The translations under genes were made by a program, and so were the position numbers. Source: Perkinsus marinus ATCC 50983 (taxonomy: Eukaryota > Perkinsozoa > Perkinsida > Perkinsidae). From it: a stretch of 44,528 bases of DNA. Location of the stretch: the NCBI RefSeq assembly GCF_000006405.1, contig NW_003210458.1, forward strand, positions 59,162 through 103,689. The letters run 5' to 3'. Positions within the stretch are counted from its first letter, which is position 1; each line of letters starts with the position of its first letter. The notes beneath the pieces were generated by a model, which saw only the letters and a list, made by a program, of their open reading frames with translations, was not told the DNA's origin and made no database searches. This document shows positions 1 to 10,191 of the stretch, piece by piece.

Positions 1-703
1 AACTCCTGAGCTCAGCTGAGAAAGCGAACATATATTCCTACTCCACCACTGTATAGGAAACTCCTGAGCTCAGCTGAGGAAAGCGAACATATATTCCTAC
101 TCCCACACTGTATAGGAAACTCCTGAGCTCAGCTGAGGAAAGCGAACATATATTCCTACTCCAACACTGTATAGGAAACTCCTGAGCTCAGCTGAGGAAA
201 GCGAACATATATTCCTACTCCAACACTGTATAGGAAACTCCTGAGCTCAGCTGAGGAAAGCGAACATATATTCCTACTCCAACACTGTATAGGAAACTCC
301 TGAGCTCAGCTGAGGAAAGCGAACATATATTCCTACTCCAACACTGTATAGGAAACTCCTGAGCTCAGCTGAGGAAAGCGAACATATATTCCTACTCCAA
401 CACTGTATAGGAAACTCCTGAGCTCAGGTGAGGAAAGCGAACATATATTCCTACTCCAACACTGTATAGGAAACTCCTGAGCTCAGCTGAGGAAAGCGAA
501 CATATATTCCTACTCCAACACTGTATAGGAAACTCCTGAGCTCAGCTGAGGAAAGCGAACATATATTCCTACTCCAACACTGTATAGGAAACTCCTGAGC
601 TCAGGTGAGGAAAGCGAACATATATTCCTACTCCAACACTGTATAGGAAACTCCTGAGCTCAGGTGAGGAAAGCGAACATATATTCCTACTCCAACACTG
701 ACA
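1..703. repeat. 59-bp minisatellite array (about 12 copies)
   Basis: About twelve near-identical 59-bp units, each with GAAAGCGAACATATATTCC, ACTCCAACACTG and the overlapping palindromes TGAGCTCA and TCAGCTGA. Copies differ mainly at one C/G position (CAGCTGAGG versus CAGGTGAGG). The array ends at 703 with AACACTG, which matches the left end of MITE-A in reverse orientation, so it is probably the expanded end of a MITE-A copy that runs off the window. Confidence 0.95.
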
Positions 704-1187
704 TGAGTTTAACGTAAGCTGCTCTCGATAGCGAGGAAGTTCTGAACCAAATCGCTATGCGAAAAAGGAGAATTCCAACGAATAGCGGCCACTAGGGACC
801 TCCAAAATGACCTTTTCGTGTTAATTTTTTACACGAAAAAATGACCTAGGAAATTGATTGTTGAAACTTATACTGGACGAACAGTAAGGTGACCGTCATC
901 TTACTAGTTTTCTTGTCGTAAGTGTAGCCGGCCTCGAGAAGGAAGTCGTGTTGTTCGATCATGATGGAGAGAGGGAAAGTCAATGATAGCTAATTCAAGC
1001 GTGTTGGGTAATAATTTCGTGGCGCGCGGTCATCGCTTTGTGCCAGTCGAGACACTCTAAGTATATCAGGCGGTAGAAGTACCTACGAAAGCGAGGGCGA
1101 AAGCAGTGTGAGATTTCATAGCTATTATTCTGTTGTTTTTTTCAAATTCAAATTAGCTGCATTTCGGAGAGAGTTTCTTGAGTTATG
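704..1187. other. Non-coding stretch upstream of the urea transporter
   Basis: No exon, RNA gene or repeat could be supported here. It is unique-looking sequence between the array and MITE-B and presumably includes 5' flanking sequence of the transporter. Confidence 0.5.
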
Positions 1188-1189
1188 TA

Positions 1190-1400
1190 CAGTGCGTGCC
1201 AATTTGATACTATGCAAATGTGGAGAATGTGCGTCGTTTTCTATTCCGGGATTAATGATAGTGAACAACTTGTCGCTATCACAGTCTCGAAAGGTTACTT
1301 TTATCACATCACATGTTCATAGCAATGTTAACATTGCTTATGCGATATAGTTTAATCTCCGAGAATAACACACATTTGCATATCAAATTGACAAGCATTG
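1190..1400 (+). mobile_element. MITE-B copy 1
   Basis: Starts CAGTGCGTGCC after a TA and ends in an inverted version of the same sequence (CAAGCATTG), with the family core that includes the imperfect hairpin GATAGTGAACAACTTG / CGCTATC. It ends about 37 bp before the urea transporter ATG, so it may form the 5' leader or promoter region of that gene. Confidence 0.85.
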
Positions 1401-1437
1401 TTCTTTCGTTTTCTGGAATTTTCTATCCTAATTAACG

Positions 1438-4400
1438 ATGCTGCATGAGCTCGCAATGACCGACGTTAACGGTGAGGCAACTACCCTCGCAGTAGGAGAG
1501 TACATTCGAGAAAGTATTGACCAGGCTGAGAAGACACTGTTGGATTATAAGGGAAGGAGAAGTGTGGCCGAGAAATGGGTAGGATATATGTTTGCTGAAT
1601 ATATATGAATAATAAAAATTTTCACAGAGGGGGGAATAATCGCGGAATTATGTCCAATAAGTAGTAGTTTGAGTTTGGAAGTTTTCTCACTAGTGTGTAC
1701 AGAAACCCAGTAGAATTTTCATACTGTCACCAACACATGTAGTTGATTATTTCCATACTTTTCAAAATTGCCTTTTTTGTTTTAGGTCGATTTTGTTGAT
1801 AATAGTAAGTGGCTTTCAAGTTTTCTTATTGATGCGAAGCACGTGAGCCCTCCATGTGAAGTGCCTGGGTTGGTGGGAATATTCGAATTTGTTTTTTTGG
1901 GAGATTCGCGTTTTTCAGATATTCATTATATCTGCTGTACTACGAGGATTCGGGCAAGTTGTTTTTCAGGATAATCCATGTGAGTTTACTAGTAGTGATT
2001 TTTTATGGAGTTTTGCCGACTTACCACGACTGTCTCTATTGCGAAGCGAGCGAGTTAGATAATGGAGTTTCACCAGTGATATTAGAAACACTAATGAAAA
2101 ACACATTTCGAATTTCACCTCGCGAAAAACAGCTGTGTGATCGGTCACTCAATGGAGTATTAATCCACTTCACGTTAAACGGGTGAAACTCTATTGTGAC
2201 TTCGCGTATTTTCACTACGTTCGTTCGTTTTAATTATTCCTCAACGACTACACCAGTTGAGCTCTCGAGACACATACCATTCGGAAGAGTGTAGTTCATG
2301 TACCCAACAGAGATATTAAAATACTCTCATACCCGCCCTTTATCGTGTATTGGCCGCGAACGGAAAAATGCCCTCGCCGGGGATCGAACCCGCGACCTTG
2401 TCTCGAAGGTCTGGTTGATCATTACTTGAGTCTACTATTATAGGGGACTCGTTTTGCTGTTGTTATCAGGGACGGGCTTGTTCGTTTGTATTGCCGGTGG
2501 TTTGCCTCATTGGCCAACCGCTATCATGGGCATCATTGGATGTAAGTTGTTGTTGTTGTTGTTGTTGAATATGTTGTTGTTGTATATATGTTGTTGTTGT
2601 ACATGTTGTTGTTGCTGTTGATGTTGTTGTTGTTGTTGTTGTTAATGTTGTCGATGATTTTGTTGTATATGTATATGTTGTTGTATATGATGTTGTATAT
2701 GTTGTTGTTGTATATGCTGTTGTTGTATATGTTCTTGTTGTATATGTTCTTGTTGTATATGTTGTTGTTGTATATGTTGTTGTTGTATATGATGTTGTGT
2801 ATGTTGTTGTTGTATACGTTGTTGTTGTATACGTTGTTGTTGTATATATGTTGTTGTTGTATATGTTGTTGTTCATGTATATGTATTATACATAATGTAT
2901 ATTCATATGTTGTTTTTGATAATGTTGTTATTGTTGTTGTCACGCTCGGTCAAATGAACCCCTCCCGCATCGTCATTTCTTCGGCCAGCTCCATCACATA
3001 CAATTGCGCACGTCACAAACGAATGCATTTACTTGTCTATACTAATTTTCCACGAGCTGTTTGTATAGGCACTATCACGACGGTTTTTCCCTTGCTGGTA
3101 CAACCACTAGAACCAAGAGGGTAAGTTTACGGACTTGCTTGTTTTCCTCTTTCACACTGCAATTTTGTCATCAGATTGGTCGCTAGTGGTATATACGGTT
3201 TTAATGGAGTTTTGCTGGGCTGGGGATACTCGACCTTCGACAACAACATACAACGTGCTCATTCATGTACTACTTGATAATGATGATGAGTTATATTGCC
3301 ATCCGTTTAACGTGAAGTGGCGTAATACTCTGTGATATTCGTGGTATGTAGTTGTTTGTGAAGTATGTTTTTCGTATCGGTTGAGCTCAGGAGTTTTCTC
3401 ACTAGTTTTAGAATTCGGGTAGAAGTGTACGGAAATGAGCAATAATTTTCCCCGAAATTTTCTCAGTATTTTCACATTGTCACCAACACATGTGCATATT
3501 TTCTCACGAGTATAAGTGTACAAAACAGTTCTCAAAAGTTAATTCCAAAATTTCCTCCCAGAATTTTTATATTGTCACCAACACATGTAGTTGACCATGT
3601 GCGAATTCCCCCTTCATCATTTTGTTTCAGTATCATCTGGTGTCATCGCGCTGTTGAGGGCTCTACCAGCAATGCTGTTTCTTGCGGTAGTGCTTGGGAA
3701 AGGCAATTTTAGGGCGCGCGCTTTTTACAAATTATAACGCGCGTTGGTGGTTCTGATACAGAAATTTGAATTTTGAATATTCGGATGTGGGGTTTCGAGT
3801 TTGGGTGGTTTTGGATGGGTAATTTATTCCGTGTGAAAATTTCGATATCGTGTATACGAGCGCAGCCCACCTGAAATGGTGAGGTGTTAAGAGTGTATGA
3901 TATTTTTCCGAGTTGATTTGTTGGAGAAATGTGAATATTTCACGCACGATTATATTGGAGTATTAGTGAAAATTATAATGATACCAATACGTGGCGTTAT
4001 TTTAGATTCTGACAGCTATTCTGCACGTGGTGATCAGCAGAAGTTTCACTAGAGCTACCAGGATTCCTCCGCTGACTTGGCCGTGAGTTGGGTACAGTTT
4101 TCCTCAGCTGAGCTCAGGAGTTTCCTATACAGTGTTGGAGTAGGAATATATGGTTGCTTTCCTCAGCTGAGCTCAGGAGTTTCCTATACAGTGTTGGAGT
4201 AGGAATATATGTTCGCTTTCCTCACCTGAGCTCGGGAGTTTCCTATACAGTGTTGGAGTAGGAATATATGTTCGCTTTCCTCACCTGAGCTCAGGAGTTT
4301 CATATACAGTGTTGGAGTAGGAATATATGTTCGCTTTCCTCACCTGAGCTCAGGAGTTTCATATACAGTGTTGGAGTAGGAATATATGTTCGCTTTCCTC

Positions 4401-6524
4401 AGCTGAGCTCAGGAGTTCCCTATACAGTGTTGGAGTAGGAGTATATGTTCGCTTTCCTCACCTGAGCTCAGGAGTTCTATAGAATTCGGGTAGAAGTGTA
4501 CAGAAACGAATAATAATTTCCAAAATTTTCTCAGAATTTTCATATACATGTGTATATTTCCCCACAGTAGCAAGAGCGTAATCGTTGTCGTTGTTGATAG
4601 ATACAACATAGCATTGCTGATGTGGATGGCGTGCGCTACTTTATCGAACAATTATGGTATAGCTAAATGGTGGTCTTCATTGGAGTGTTGTTTATTAGAT
4701 ACTCTTTTTACGCACGCTGTTACTCCCAAGGCTCTTGCTGGTGAATACTCTATCACTTGGTTTTTCACAACTTGGTTAAAGGGAATCTCCCAGGTTGTTT
4801 TCAGTAAGCAGTTTGTGAATACATTTTTGAGTTTCCTCAGCTGAGCTTGGGAGTTTTCATGCGAATTTTTGGGGTAAAATTACCCAAAATTTCCTGAGAA
4901 TTTTCATATTGTTACCAACACGTAGTTGACCATGTGCATATTTTTTCACATTGTGTAGTTGTGGAGATCTTTTTTTCTTGCAGGTGCGGACTTGTGGTCA
5001 GGAGTGGTGCTCTTGGTTGGCATTCTTGTAGGGTAGGTGGTATCGGTTTAGTGATGTTCTGGGCAGTGAAGTGCGTGTCAATTTGATACTATGCAAATGT
5101 GGAGAATGTGCGTCGTTTTCTATTCCGGGATTAATGATAGTGAACAACTTGTCGCTATCACAGTCTCGAAAGGTTACTTTTATCACATCACATGTTCATA
5201 GCAATGTTAATATTGTTTATCTCGGTGAATAACGCATATTTTTGTTGGAGTATATGTTCGCTCTCCTCAGCTGGGCTCAGGAGTTTCCTATACAGTGTTG
5301 GAGTAGGAATATATGTTCGCTCTCCTCAGCTGGGCTCAGGAGTTTCCTATACAGTGTTGGAGTAGGAATATATGTTCGCTCTCCTCAGCTGAGCTCAGGA
5401 GTTTCCTATACAGTGTTGGAGTAGGAATATATGTTCGCTTTCCTCAGCTGAGCTCAGGAGTTTTATAGTATTCGGGTAGAAGTGTACAGAAACGAATAAT
5501 AATTTCCCTCAATCTCCTCAGAATTTTCATACTGTCACCAGCACATGTAGTTGCAGTAGACAGATTACACAAAACGCTAATGATATCAACAACGCACACA
5601 CCGTTGAGCTCAGGTCTCCCTATTCTGTATTCCTCACTGCTTACGGAGCTCTTGTGGGTTTGCTCACGGGCATGGGAATCGGTCTTGACTTTCCTGGCAT
5701 GCTGAATAGTGGTTTGGTAAAAAATAACAATTTTCCCCGATTTTACGAAAAATTTCAGGTGTGCTATAACCCGGTATTGGTGGCTCTATCACTGGGAGGG
5801 TTTTATGTGGCGCCGAGTGTGAAAGGATTTTTAGTGATGACTTTTGGTTGTATATTGTCGGTGGTTTCTTATCAAGGCGTGGTGAATTTTCTGGTAGTAA
5901 TAGGGTGTGGGAATAAATGTTTGCTTTCCTCAACTGAGCTCGTGAGTTTACTCACTACATTATGAAAATCCACACACGATTTTGGGTAAAGTGCAGAAAA
6001 AATAAGGAAAAAATTAGGCAAAAATTAGGCAAAAATTAGGCAAAAATTAGGCAAAAATTAGGCAAAAATTTCCTCGGAATTTTCATAGTTTTACCAACAC
6101 ATGTAGTTGACCATATGCATATATTCCCACAGAAACCAACAAGAATTATCCGAAATTTTCCCAGAATTTCCATATTTTCACCCACACATGTAGTTGACCA
6201 TATGCATATATTCCCACAGAAACCAACAAGAATTATCCGAAATTTTCCCAGAATTTCCATATTTTCACCAACACATGTAGTTGGCCATGTGCATATATTC
6301 CCACAGAAACCAACAAGAATTTTATAAAATCTCCTCAGAATTTTCGTATTTTTACAAATACATGTAGTTGACCATGTGCGTGAGACTATCGTGTTATATG
6401 GTTTCAGGTGCTTCCTAATGGAGGGCCAGCTTTGACGGCTCCGTTTTGTATTACGGTGACTATCCTGTTGGGAGCGATGATATGGGATTTCGTCGATGGT
6501 GTAGGTCGTAGTTTATACTACTAA
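1438..6524 (+). CDS. Urea transporter (SLC14/UT family), 13 exons, 415 aa
   Basis: Passive urea channel of the plasma membrane. Exons, all phase-compatible: 1438-1578, 1786-1842, 1919-1979, 2470-2541, 3057-3120, 3175-3254 (end least sure), 3631-3686, 4006-4082, 4568-4803, 4984-5032, 5614-5716, 5759-5893, 6408-6524; total 1,248 nt including TAA. The two homologous halves typical of the family are visible: [15 protein letters not shown] followed by [11 protein letters not shown] and [12 protein letters not shown] in the first, and [55 protein letters not shown] and [19 protein letters not shown] in the second. IPPLTWP ends the first half where LPALTAPF is usual. The length fits the family. The N-terminus of about 47 residues is hydrophilic and cytosolic-looking. 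Introns carry MITE-A, MITE-B, MITE-C, a TTG microsatellite and 59-bp arrays. The family call is firm; single exon edges are inferred. Confidence 0.9.
2063..2192. mobile_element. MITE-C copy in intron 3 of the urea transporter
   Basis: Begins TGGAGTTTCACC and ends GGGTGAAACTCTA, an inverted pair. The interior has the family motifs ACTAATGAAAAACA and CACTTCACGTTAAACGGG, also found in the clusters at 32-36 kb. Confidence 0.75.
2364..2420 (-). other. tRNA-like T-arm remnant
   Basis: On the minus strand GCGGGTTCGATCCCCGG has the form of a tRNA T-arm and Pol III B box. It is followed by CGAGGGCA as a possible acceptor strand and preceded by a GACCTT/AAGGTC hairpin. No convincing 5' half or D arm was found, so it is a tRNA-derived fossil rather than a tRNA gene. 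Confidence 0.45.
2545..2940. repeat. TTG/TATATG microsatellite in urea transporter intron 4
   Basis: Runs of TTG broken regularly by TATATG. It lies between the donor at 2542 and the acceptor before 3057. Long open frames across it (poly-Thr/Tyr or poly-Leu) are composition artefacts. Confidence 0.95.
4083..4567 (+). mobile_element. MITE-A with internal 59-bp array filling urea transporter intron 8
   Basis: The intron starts GTGAGTTGGG, enters MITE-A sequence within about 10 nt, passes through six to seven 59-bp units, then the MITE-A body (AATTCGGGTAGAAGTGTAC, TTTTCTCAGAATTTTCATA), and ends TATTTCCCCACAG exactly at the splice acceptor. The intron contains almost nothing but this element. 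Confidence 0.85.
5068..5240 (+). mobile_element. MITE-B copy 2, right end truncated
   Basis: Left end AAGTGCGTGTCAATTTGATA and the full family core are present. The right terminus is lost near GTGAATAACGCATA. It lies in intron 10 of the urea transporter, directly before another MITE-A array. Confidence 0.8.
5241..5568 (+). repeat. 59-bp array (about 4 units) running into a MITE-A body
   Basis: About four 59-bp units, then ATTCGGGTAGAAGTGTACAG and TCACCAGCACATGTAGTTG. The direct passage from array to MITE body shows that the minisatellite is an expanded left end of MITE-A. Confidence 0.85.
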
Positions 6525-7140
6525 ATTTTCGTGCGCCCATAATATAACAATGGATGATGAAACGGTTCTGAAACGGTGTCGATCGATTTTCACTCTCATT
6601 ATCAGTACACCTTCCAAAGGTCAGTGATAAACTCTCCTTATTGAGCAAGTTCCTTCAAAAAAGGTGATTTGCATAACGGTTTGGTTCGCACTGTAGACAA
6701 GCATATAGATATCACGTAGGATCGTATAGGTTAGCCAATGTAAAGTATATCTCTCTCTCTCTCGTTCTCGGCCGTTTTCGGCCAGGCGACAAATCAACAG
6801 GTGATGACAAATCGGCTTGTTTATAAGGTCGACGTACTCAGCTCAAGGAGACCAGCACTTTACTGAGTTAGCCAATGTAAAGTATATAAGGAGCAATGGG
6901 CGACGGGGAGATATTAGGAGGCGTCTCGTCTTCACCTCACGGGCGTTCGCGTGTAGCGATATGCTATTAACGCTGTAGATACGCGTTATATCAAAATACG
7001 TAGTATTATATATAAGTTGTAGGAATACTACATATACTAGATATGTAGATGGGTGATGGATAGTGCACGCCAATTTGGTATATGTGCGTTTAAACGCATA
7101 TGTGATCTATGAGTAACGCTTGCGTGCAATAAAATGTGTA
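6525..7140. other. Intergenic stretch
   Basis: No gene seen. It holds a short CT run near 6752, a partial MITE-B end near 7064-7087 and A/T-rich sequence. Confidence 0.5.
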
Positions 7141-7322
7141 CAGTGCGTGCCAATTTGATATGCGAATGTGGAGAATGTGCGTCGTTTTCTATTCCGGGAT
7201 TAATGATAGTGAACAACTTGTCGCTATCACAGTCTCGAAAGGTTACTTTTATCACATCACATGTTCATAGCAATGTTAACATTTAGTTCAATCTCATTTT
7301 TATATCAAATCGAAACACACTG
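7141..7322 (+). mobile_element. MITE-B copy 3, both ends with TA duplication
   Basis: CAGTGCGTGCC at the left end and ACACACTG at the right end, each next to a TA (7139-7140 and 7323-7324). It is shorter than the 210-bp copy at 36707 because part of the right interior is missing. TA duplication and CAGT termini fit Tc1/mariner-type mobilisation. Confidence 0.9.
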
Positions 7323-7573
7323 TAGATACCCGTGTTGTTCCCACGGCAACTGTCGTGTATCGAGAGGCACTGGGCCGTCAAGGCTCGCACTCGGCGTGCT
7401 ATTAGAGTGGTCTGTGAGCTGGAAAGTGGAGGGTCGACGCTGGCATGGGTATCATCGGTGAGGGGGAGTATTCGGGCTCGCTGAAGTCTGAAATTTTTTG
7501 AAAAAAAATCACAAATTTTCGGGGAAATTTTTCTCCGAAAAATTAAGAAAAAATTCAGATTTTTTTCGCGGAT

Positions 7574-9741
7574 ATGGTTGAGCGTCGCGTGCTTTGGGAA
7601 GTTAGCCCAACTTATGAAGACGTCGTGAAAAAACCTGAGTTTTTACAGAATATGCGTGTTATTGTTGGATAAGTCGGCGAGGTTTTTGCTGGAAAAAACC
7701 GAGTTCCTGACATAGAATTTTTTGATTTTTCGGGAAAATATGGTTGTGACTGTTAAGAAATGAGCGAAAAAAATTCAAAAATATCGTAAAATTTATCTAG
7801 GTTTTTTTGGTAGGATATTGTCCGAGAGCTCGGCCGAGCTGTGTCCATGAAAGTGAGGGAGATGATTCCTTATGATGTTAGTAATAATGGTGACCATTTT
7901 AGCTGTCGAGTAAAATTTCACTTCAGGCGAACAGGAATTCAATATTGACGGTTATGCAGAAATACTCCTGGGCAAATCAGGCTTGCACCAGTGGAATCAG
8001 TAGTAGCTTTTGGGTCTACTCTCGCAAGAAATTTTTGGTAGTCCTATGCTGGCATGTGGTGATGGTCGTCGCGGTGAGTCGATCGAGAAAATAGCAGGAG
8101 TGGTTGAATATGCAGCAAAATATGAGTAAGACACTAATGCGGTTACACCCTAGTGATAAAGAAAACATCAGTGAAAAAATTGCGGAGCGAGCGAAGCGAG
8201 CGGAGCGTATTCTCTCACTTTACTAACACTTTGTGCGTGCGTGCGTGCGTACAAATTATCCAGCTCGATCTAGAGAGGTTATGACCATATGCTATACACC
8301 ATTCGATAGCTCTCGCTCTGGGGATACTAGGAAAAATACGAAATTAGGGTCCCGTCCGGACCATGTAGATTTCCGTGCAAAGAACATATTTTTGCAGAAA
8401 AACGCCAGGCATGGGAATCGAACCCGGATGCCGAGCTCCGCCCCTTCTCCGAGAAGGCCTAGTACTACATATCACCGCGAATATCGGGTTTTTCACGGAG
8501 TATTATGCCACTTTACGTAAAACGGGTGAAACTCCGATGAACTTGTGATGGTTTGGTTACTGGAGTCTCACCTGTCTGAAGTGAAATATCGTAATACTCT
8601 ATGTGAATTATAAGACGTATATGTTCCCGCGACCGATAATACATTTTTTTCGCGGGGTGAAATGTGAAATATGTTCTTTATATCACGGGTGAAACTCCAC
8701 TGTTGATCAGATTGCTGAGGAGGGTCTTCCTGCGTTGTTGCGAGTTTGGAAGTGAGCAGAGTCTTGTTGATTCCACGGTTGAGGTTGTTACCGATGGCCA
8801 CGCTTTCCCGGCTAGTGTGAAGGAGCAGGTGAGGCTATATGCACATGTGTTGGTGACAGTATTTAGTAAATTTGGGGCAATTGTTATTAGTTTCTATGCT
8901 CTTCCCTCCGAATTGTATAATTAGTGAGGAAACCCCTGAGCTCAGGTGAGGAAAGCGAACATATATTCCTACTCCAACACTGTATAGGAAACCCCTGAGC
9001 TCAGCTGAGGAAAGCGAACATACACTCCTACTCCAACACTGTATAGGAAACCCCTGAGCTCAGGTGAGGGAAGCGAACATATATTCCTACTCCAACACTG
9101 TATAGGAAACCCCTGAGCTCAGCTGAGGAAAGCGAACATACACTCCTACTCTAACACTGAGCGTTGCTGTCCTGGACGCGTTATGTGAACATGGTTCGGG
9201 TCGATTTATGACTATCGTTGTAGATCGTGATTGCTTTTGGCTATGTTCTCGTCTAGTGGTAAGCAATTGAGTGATAAGACTTTGTATTATTTGTTAGCTC
9301 GTTGTTGTTGTTGTTGTATATGTTGTTGTTGTTGTATATGTTGTTGTATATGTTGTTGTTGTATATGTTGTATATGTTGTTGTTGTTGTTGTTGTTGAAT
9401 CGAACAGTTAACGGTTTGGGAAAGTCTGTGCAGTGCATGCCAATTCTATTCCGGGATTAATGATAGTGAACAACTTGTCGCTATCACAGTCTCGAAAGGT
9501 TACTTTTATCACATCACATGTTCATAGCAATGTTTATGTGATGCAATTTGATATCATTTGCATGTCAATTTGGAACGCATTATGTGTCTTCTCGTAGGCC
9601 GTTTTATCAGCTCGAAGAGTTTCCGGACCGCAGGCAGCAACCGAAATCGGCATCATATTCGGCGGTCGCGACTTCGACAATAAACCCTTGGAGGGAATCA
9701 TTTCCGACTGCGCTACTATGGCGGTCCATGATTCCATTTAA
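7574..9741 (+). CDS. Unrecognised multi-exon gene (model incomplete)
   Basis: Several good-looking exons with splice signals but no recognised family. A frame from 7574 reads MVERRVLWEVSPTYEDVV. 7814-7889 reads DIVRELGRAVSMKVREMIPY. Near 8000, PVESVVAFGSTLARNFW runs into a GT donor. Around 8690-8760 is DQIAEEGLPALLRVW. About 9162-9254 reads VAVLDALCEHGSGRF then MTIVVDRDCFW. The last exon, 9598-9741, starts after CTCGTAG and reads VSGPQAATEIGIIFGGRDF to GIISDCATMAVHDSI and TAA. The last two exons join in phase; earlier joins could not be settled, and the 5' end may lie at an ATG near 7445. A SINE-like repeat, MITE-C, MITE-A, a microsatellite and MITE-B sit in its introns. The product is unknown. 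Confidence 0.45.
8176..8463 (-). mobile_element. SINE-like repeat, copy 1
   Basis: About 288 bp, shared almost base for base with 33909-34198. Read on the minus strand it has a tRNA-like head with GGGTTCGATTCCC (B box) near its 5' end and a tail of GCTCCGCTCGCTTCGCTCGC. It also holds a GTGC run. It ends at GGCCTAGT on the plus strand and abuts a partial MITE-C. A proper A box is not clear, so SINE is the best but not the only reading. Confidence 0.65.
8561..8699. mobile_element. MITE-C copy
   Basis: TGGAGTCTCACC at one end and GGGTGAAACTCCA at the other form an inverted pair. The interior is diverged from the 35-kb copies. A second, partial copy ends just upstream near 8538. Confidence 0.7.
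8828..9161 (-). mobile_element. MITE-A (reverse) with four 59-bp units
   Basis: Starts GTGAGGCTATATGCACATG, matching the MITE-A right end in reverse. It continues through TGTTGGTGACAGTA and the body, then four 59-bp units, and ends CTAACACTGAG right before a likely exon. Both element ends lie at candidate splice sites, although the gene model around it is not settled. Confidence 0.75.
9299..9397. repeat. TTG/TATATG microsatellite
   Basis: Same composition and alternation as the tract at 2545-2940. It lies in an intron of the unrecognised gene. Confidence 0.95.
9431..9582 (+). mobile_element. MITE-B copy 4, internally deleted
   Basis: CAGTGCATGCCAATT at the left end, shortened core, right end near GTCAATTTGGAACGCATTA. 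It ends about 16 bp before the acceptor of the last exon (9598) of the upstream gene. Confidence 0.8.
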
Positions 9742-10191
9742 TGCTGATTCAAATATATATCGTCTGTATGTGTTCTTATATATAGTAGCATCTATATATG
9801 GTGTAATTGGATGCACTTGGGTTGTTCTGTACGTATTAATATATAGTAGAATTGGATATGTCGTAGTTGATGTAAGCTTTTATTTGGTGTACTCAAAGTT
9901 ACCATTGGATGTAATGTGGCTTTGTGTGAGTGATGATTGGGCTTATGTGAATGGTGGGAGAGTATGCAGATGATCAGCTACATGTGTTGGTGACAATATG
10001 GAAATTTTGGGAAGTTTTTATTGGTTTCTGTACATTTCTACCAAGTTAGGCAACTCTCGAACTCGCGCGAACGTATATCCAAAACTGGAAATGATCTTGT
10101 TACGGTATGAAATATGGCTCTGGCGCTGGTCAACGTATGATGATGACGGATCGGGGAGAATCTTCACAGTGCGTTAAAGCCGAGATTTTCT
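9742..10191. other. Intergenic stretch with a MITE-A fragment
   Basis: Holds a reverse MITE-A fragment (about 9969-10050, CTACATGTGTTGGTGACAAT) and A/T-rich repeats of ATATATAGTA near 9770-9850. No further gene is seen. Confidence 0.5.

Noticed and set aside
1-703. CRISPR-like regular array
   Set aside because: Units are 59-bp direct repeats without unique spacers, and the genome is clearly eukaryotic.
2466-3124. Long poly-Thr/Tyr, poly-Asn and poly-Leu open frames
   Set aside because: Produced by the TTG/TATATG microsatellite in a urea transporter intron; all frames of such a repeat stay open.
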